From contig DJOD01000042.1 of assembly GCA_002437115.1 (NCBI GenBank), positions 9,754 through 73,753 of the forward strand: a DNA stretch of 64,000 nt. The letters run 5' to 3'. This document shows, in pieces, positions 61,052-64,000 of the stretch. The DNA is from Prevotella sp. UBA6447. Its GTDB lineage: Bacteria; Bacteroidota; Bacteroidia; Bacteroidales; Bacteroidaceae. A program made the position numbers and the translations under genes. The first letter of the stretch is position 1; every line of letters begins with the position of its first letter. Under the pieces are notes generated by a model. The model was not told where the DNA came from. It saw only the letters and a list, made by a program, of their open reading frames with translations, and searched no databases.

Positions 61052-61126
61052 GGTGGGCGTAGTTCAGTTGGTTAGAGCGTCAGATTGTGGTTCTGAATGT
61101 CGTGGGTTCGAGTCCCACCCCCCACC
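61052..61126 (+). tRNA. tRNA-His (GTG anticodon)
   Basis: Full cloverleaf: acceptor GTGGGCG / CCCCCAC; D-arm GTTC/GAGC; anticodon arm TCAGA-TTGTGGT-TCTGA with anticodon GTG at 61087-61089; T-arm GTGGG-TTCGAGT-CCCAC. The extra G at -1 (61052) pairs with the discriminator C (61126), as in histidine tRNAs. The CCA end is not encoded. One acceptor pair (C6 with C67) is a mismatch. Confidence 0.95.
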
Positions 61127-61130
61127 CTTG

Positions 61131-61164
61131 AAAATCCTTGTAGGTTTCCTACAAGGATTTTTTT
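61131..61164 (+). terminator. Terminator after tRNA-His
   Basis: AAAATCCTTGTAGG pairs with CCTACAAGGATTTT (14 bp) around a TTT loop, followed by T residues. Confidence 0.9.
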
Positions 61165-61568
61165 ATTGTCTGCATCATAGAGGTTCTTTATGGAAAAGGT
61201 TAATTTGGATGTCTCAATGAATTATTATTGCTGTGACTCAGGGTAAGATGCAATAGTCATGGTAGGAATTTTATGGCGATAGTCTGTCAATGGACTTTTA
61301 GAAGGACTGTATGAAGCTTTCCTTCTCGTGGTGTACAAGGACTAGGAAAGACAGTGTATTCCGTGTTTGGTGCCATAAAGTTGCACGCTGGCGTTCGTCC
61401 GACTTGATGGTGACAGAGACAGTTTCTGGGTGCCCGAATAGGCTGATGTCTGCATGAATGTCGTTCCAAAAGTAAGATTTGTAAATAGGACAATGAGTCA
61501 TGGCGACAAGAAAGACAGGGGAAGTGAGAAAGTGTGGTGGAGCGTGTGGTGAAATGGATAATTGTTTG
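61165..61568. other. 404-base gap before vsr
   Basis: No certain gene. A minus-strand frame at 61298-61501 (67 codons, starting MTHCPIYKSYFWND) has a plausible middle (ISLFGHPETVSVTIKSDERQ) but no family I recognise and no promoter. It may be chance or a small gene fragment. Confidence 0.3.
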
Positions 61569-61576
61569 TAATTTTG
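61569..61576 (+). promoter_or_regulatory. -7 element of vsr
   Basis: TAATTTTG, a full match to TAnnTTTG; the -33 region reads TGTG at 61545-61548, a weak match at 20-base spacing. Confidence 0.45.
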
Positions 61577-61594
61577 CCAAGGAAAGACAGACAG

Positions 61595-62110
61595 ATGGAT
61601 AAGTTTTCTCCTCAACAGCGAAGCAGGATAATGGCAGCCGTCCACTCAGATGGCACACGCCCGGAAATTGTGGTGCGCCATTACCTTTGGCAGCATGGAT
61701 TTCGCTATCGGGTTAATCATCGACGGCTGCCAGGTCACCCCGATATCGTGCTGAGGAGGTATCGCACATGCATCTTTGTGAACGGGTGCTTTTGGCATGG
61801 CCACGACTGTGGTGCGTTTCGCTTGCCTAAGACCCATACCAACTTCTGGCAAAACAAGATTGAACGCAACAGGCAGCGTGACAAGGAAGTTCAACGGCGA
61901 CTGGCAACTATGGGATGGCACTGTATTACGGTATGGGAGTGCCAACTTTCCAAGGCTGTGAGGCAGCATACGCTGGAATCGCTTGCTTTTACGATCAATC
62001 ACCTTTACCTTGCGGATCATGCAGCTCGCTATCCGCAGCTTGAGGAAGAAGGCAATATTGATATGGCGGCCGAGCCTATTGCCGTGCATGTAACGGAAAG
62101 GGTTAAATAA
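61595..62110 (+). CDS. vsr: Very-short-patch-repair endonuclease (Vsr)
   Basis: 171 residues from the ATG at 61595, which gives the family N-terminus (MDKFSPQQRSRIMAAVHSDG). Vsr nicks 5' of the T in T:G mismatches that arise from 5-methylcytosine deamination. The catalytic Asp lies in HPDIVLRRYRTCIFVNGCF and the zinc-site histidines and Cys in CFWHGHDCG. The length and motif order are those of typical Vsr. No dcm-type cytosine methyltransferase is nearby in the window, though one is normally the partner. Confidence 0.94.
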   Translation: MDKFSPQQRSRIMAAVHSDGTRPEIVVRHYLWQHGFRYRVNHRRLPGHPDIVLRRYRTCIFVNGCFWHGHDCGAFRLPKTHTNFWQNKIERNRQRDKEVQRRLATMGWHCITVWECQLSKAVRQHTLESLAFTINHLYLADHAARYPQLEEEGNIDMAAEPIAVHVTERVK

Positions 62111-62155
62111 TTGTAAAAACTCGTCCATCCTTATTCTATAATGTGGTTTTTTTAC

Positions 62156-62163
62156 TAACTTTG
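62156..62163 (+). promoter_or_regulatory. -7 element of the Nif3-like gene
   Basis: TAACTTTG, a full match to TAnnTTTG, 23 bases before the GTG start. The -33 region is weak. Confidence 0.45.
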
Positions 62164-62185
62164 CATTGAAAAACGTGTTATTAGC

Positions 62186-62974
62186 GTGAAAATAGTAAAA
62201 GTGGTTAATGCCCTTGAACAATTCGCGCCTCTGCCCCTGCAAGAAGACTATGATAATGCCGGCTTGCAGGTCGGATTGACAGAGGCGGAAGTCTCAGGGG
62301 CTTTATTGTGTCTTGACGTTACCGAGGCTATTGTCGATGAGGCTATCGCCTTGGGGTGTAATCTCATAGTTTCACACCACCCGTTAATCTTCAGAAAGTT
62401 GAGCCATGTCACGGGTGAGGATATGGTGCAGCGCACAGTAATGAAGGCCATTGAGCACCACCTCTGTATCGTTTCAATGCATACCAACATGGATAGCGTG
62501 CGGGGAGGGGTCAACTACAAGATTGCTGAGAAGCTGGAGCTTGACCAGACGCGCTTCTTCGGAAAATTGAAGACCGTGGATGGCGTAGAAGGCGGTGAGG
62601 GAGTTATCGGCGAACTGCCAGTACCTGTGGCGGCCGACGACTTGATAGTCATGTTGAAACGAACATTCGATGTGGAGTGCGTCATGGCCAACCAATTGCT
62701 GCGCAGACCCATACGGACGGTGGCCATTTGTGGCGGAGCAGGAGACTTCCTGCTTGATGAGGCCATCAAGCAGGGTGCTGACGCCTTTGTGACGGGCGAG
62801 ATGCACTATCACCAATACTTTGGGCATGAGCAGCAGATACAAATTGCTGTCATAGGCCACTACCAAAGCGAGCAGTTCACTAACGAGGTGTTTCGTGATG
62901 TCATCGAGAAACAGTGCCCGGGTGTGAAATGTTATCTGACAAGAACAAATACAAATCCAATCATATACCTGTAA
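62186..62974 (+). CDS. Nif3-like dinuclear metal-centre hexameric protein
   Basis: 262 residues, starting at a GTG at 62186; the N-terminus KIVKVVNALEQFAPLPLQEDYDNAG is standard for the family. Metal ligands are visible in NLIVSHHPLIF (His pair), VSMHTNMDSVRGG (Asp) and near the C-terminus in GHYQSEQF (His and Glu). The E. coli homolog YbgI forms hexameric rings; its role is still unclear. It lies five bases before a zinc-ribbon gene, and the two are a conserved pair, as I recall. Confidence 0.9.
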   Translation: MKIVKVVNALEQFAPLPLQEDYDNAGLQVGLTEAEVSGALLCLDVTEAIVDEAIALGCNLIVSHHPLIFRKLSHVTGEDMVQRTVMKAIEHHLCIVSMHTNMDSVRGGVNYKIAEKLELDQTRFFGKLKTVDGVEGGEGVIGELPVPVAADDLIVMLKRTFDVECVMANQLLRRPIRTVAICGGAGDFLLDEAIKQGADAFVTGEMHYHQYFGHEQQIQIAVIGHYQSEQFTNEVFRDVIEKQCPGVKCYLTRTNTNPIIYL

Positions 62975-62979
62975 ACATT

Positions 62980-63831
62980 ATGACTGTAAAGAAAGAACAA
63001 TCCGCAGAGATGACGGTGGAGCAGAAGCTCAAGACCTTGTTTCAGCTTCAGGTTACCTTGTCTGGCATCGATGAGAAGCGAGCCCTTAGGGGTGAGTTGC
63101 CCCTTGAGGTGAGTGACTTGGAAGATGAGATTGAGGGCTTGAAAACCCGACTTGCCAAGATTGAAGGCGAAATTTCCGATTTCCAAACGGCGGTCTCCAC
63201 AAAGCGCAATGAGATTGAGCAGGCGCAGGCGAGCGTGGAGCGTTACAAGAAACAGCTCGACGATGTGCGCAACAACCGCGAATATGATACGCTGAATAAA
63301 GAAATCGAGTTTCAGGAGCTTGAGATAGAGCTGTGCAACAAGAAAATTCGTGAGGCTAGCCAAAAGGTAACCGAGTGCCAAGAGGAGCTGAAGAAAACGC
63401 AAGACAATATTTCAGAGCGTCAAAAGGATCTTGAGCTGAAACGTGGTGAACTTGACGAGATCATGCAGGAGACGCGTGAAGAGGAGGAACAACTCAAGGC
63501 TAAAGCCAAGGAGATTGAGGCGCAGATGTCTTCGGTCGACGCCCGTTTGCTCAACAGCTTTAAGCGTATCCGCAAGGGAGCGCGCAATGGCCTGGGTATA
63601 GTCTATGTGCAACGTGATGCCTGCGGTGGCTGCTTTAACAAGATTCCGCCACAGCGTCAGCTCGACATCAAGATGCATAAGAAAATCATCGTTTGCGAAT
63701 ATTGTGGCCGCATCCTTATCGACCCCGAGTTGGCTGGTGTGAAGTTGGATACGTTTGAGGAGGAAAAACCGAAGCGAAAGACACGTACCACTCGCCGCAC
63801 CAAGAAGGCCGATGAAGCCGCAAGTGAATAA
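62980..63831 (+). CDS. Coiled-coil protein with C4 zinc ribbon
   Basis: 283 residues from the ATG at 62980. The first 200 residues form a long coiled coil with heptad-like Leu/Glu/Lys repeats. The C-terminal zinc ribbon has CGGC and CEYC (residues about 207-247). The tail is basic (KPKRKTRTTRRTKKADE). Proteins with this layout often accompany Nif3-like genes and are of unknown function; nucleic-acid binding is a reasonable guess. The gap from the Nif3-like gene is five bases, so they are co-transcribed. A long hairpin follows. Confidence 0.88.
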   Translation: MTVKKEQSAEMTVEQKLKTLFQLQVTLSGIDEKRALRGELPLEVSDLEDEIEGLKTRLAKIEGEISDFQTAVSTKRNEIEQAQASVERYKKQLDDVRNNREYDTLNKEIEFQELEIELCNKKIREASQKVTECQEELKKTQDNISERQKDLELKRGELDEIMQETREEEEQLKAKAKEIEAQMSSVDARLLNSFKRIRKGARNGLGIVYVQRDACGGCFNKIPPQRQLDIKMHKKIIVCEYCGRILIDPELAGVKLDTFEEEKPKRKTRTTRRTKKADEAASE

Positions 63832-63895
63832 ATGGGAACGCCCAGAGGAGCCGATACAGAGTATCGACGAAGGCAACTAATATAAAAGCGAATTT

Positions 63896-63950
63896 AACAG
63901 AAGAAGGGGGCGGGTAGCTTATCACAAGCTGCCCGCCCCCTTCTTCTGTT
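63896..63950 (+). terminator. Long hairpin, probable terminator
   Basis: A 25-bp stem (one G-T pair) from 63896-63920 and 63926-63950 with loop ATCAC. The stem starts AACAGAAGAAGGGGGCGGG. No T-run beyond AATTCTTG follows. The remaining 50 bases to the window end hold nothing I can assign. Confidence 0.7.
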
Positions 63951-64000
63951 AATTCTTGTCGTACGCTTTGTCGCATGTGTTACCATCCGAAATCAGCCGT

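Noticed and set aside
61287..61658. Overlapping minus-strand frames antisense to the start of vsr
   Set aside because: They run into the vsr gene and share no family signature. Only the 67-codon part at 61298-61501 could be real, and it is noted in the gap entry.
1..64000. CRISPR array, cas genes, restriction-modification operon, complete prophage or intact insertion sequence
   Set aside because: No repeat-spacer pattern, no methyltransferase, integrase, phage structural gene or intact transposase was found. The only hints of mobility are the ParA/DUF3408 pair, the decayed tract at 47 kb and the solitary vsr.

Overview
The window is one contiguous piece of a Bacteroidales chromosome, most like Prevotella and its relatives. 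Four things point there. Many promoters have the Bacteroidetes form (TTTG, 19-20 bases, TAnnTTTG). There are many signal-peptidase II lipoproteins. One large protein carries a probable type IX secretion C-terminal domain. The gene order rlmN / DUF4837 / pdxA / UPF0104 / sigma-54 activator / lptE / secG is, as I recall it, typical of the order. The genus is an inference from gene style only.

Layout. 1-7 kb: the 3' end of metH, then a metallophosphoesterase, plsC, a dolichol-phosphate-mannose-type glycosyltransferase and mfd. 7-10 kb: a sodium/solute symporter facing a gpx-trxB thiol-peroxidase pair. 10-20.5 kb: two lipocalin-like lipoproteins, then a cluster with a nucleic-acid theme. That cluster holds a secreted NUC1-type nuclease, rpmE2 (inserted), two OB-fold lipoproteins (DUF6359 type and DUF5689), their TonB-dependent receptor, a secreted endonuclease/exonuclease/phosphatase, a uracil-DNA-glycosylase-like protein and uridine kinase. 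I read it as a surface system that captures and degrades nucleic acid; this is the best candidate here for a poorly described system. 20.5-23 kb: a DUF308 membrane protein, a histidine phosphatase and a secreted protein with RTFG repeats.

23-39.5 kb is an exopolysaccharide region. Wzi and a small lipoprotein are on the plus strand. On the minus strand, one strong promoter precedes SLBB/Wza, Wzz, Wzx, Wzy, GT4, a hexapeptide acyltransferase and WbsX. A second group follows (GT4, GT2, sugar transferase), then a near-duplicate sugar transferase. A GH16 glycanase sits between them on the opposite strand. The middle of this locus looks more AT-rich than its flanks, as expected for an exchanged surface-polysaccharide locus.

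39.7-48 kb: a 1438-residue CotH-kinase surface protein, tmRNA (tag ending GENNYALAA), rubrerythrin, a ParA/DUF3408 pair like traA-traB of Bacteroides conjugative elements, and about 1 kb of decayed DNA with a perfect 19-bp inverted repeat. 48-53 kb: a Bcr/CflA exporter, then the minus-strand operon SpoIID/LytB - AmpG-like permease - UmuC. 53.4-61 kb: the conserved plus-strand housekeeping run from rlmN to secG, then tRNA-His. 61.6-63.8 kb: a Vsr endonuclease, a Nif3-like protein and a C4 zinc-ribbon coiled-coil protein, closed by a 25-bp hairpin near the right edge.
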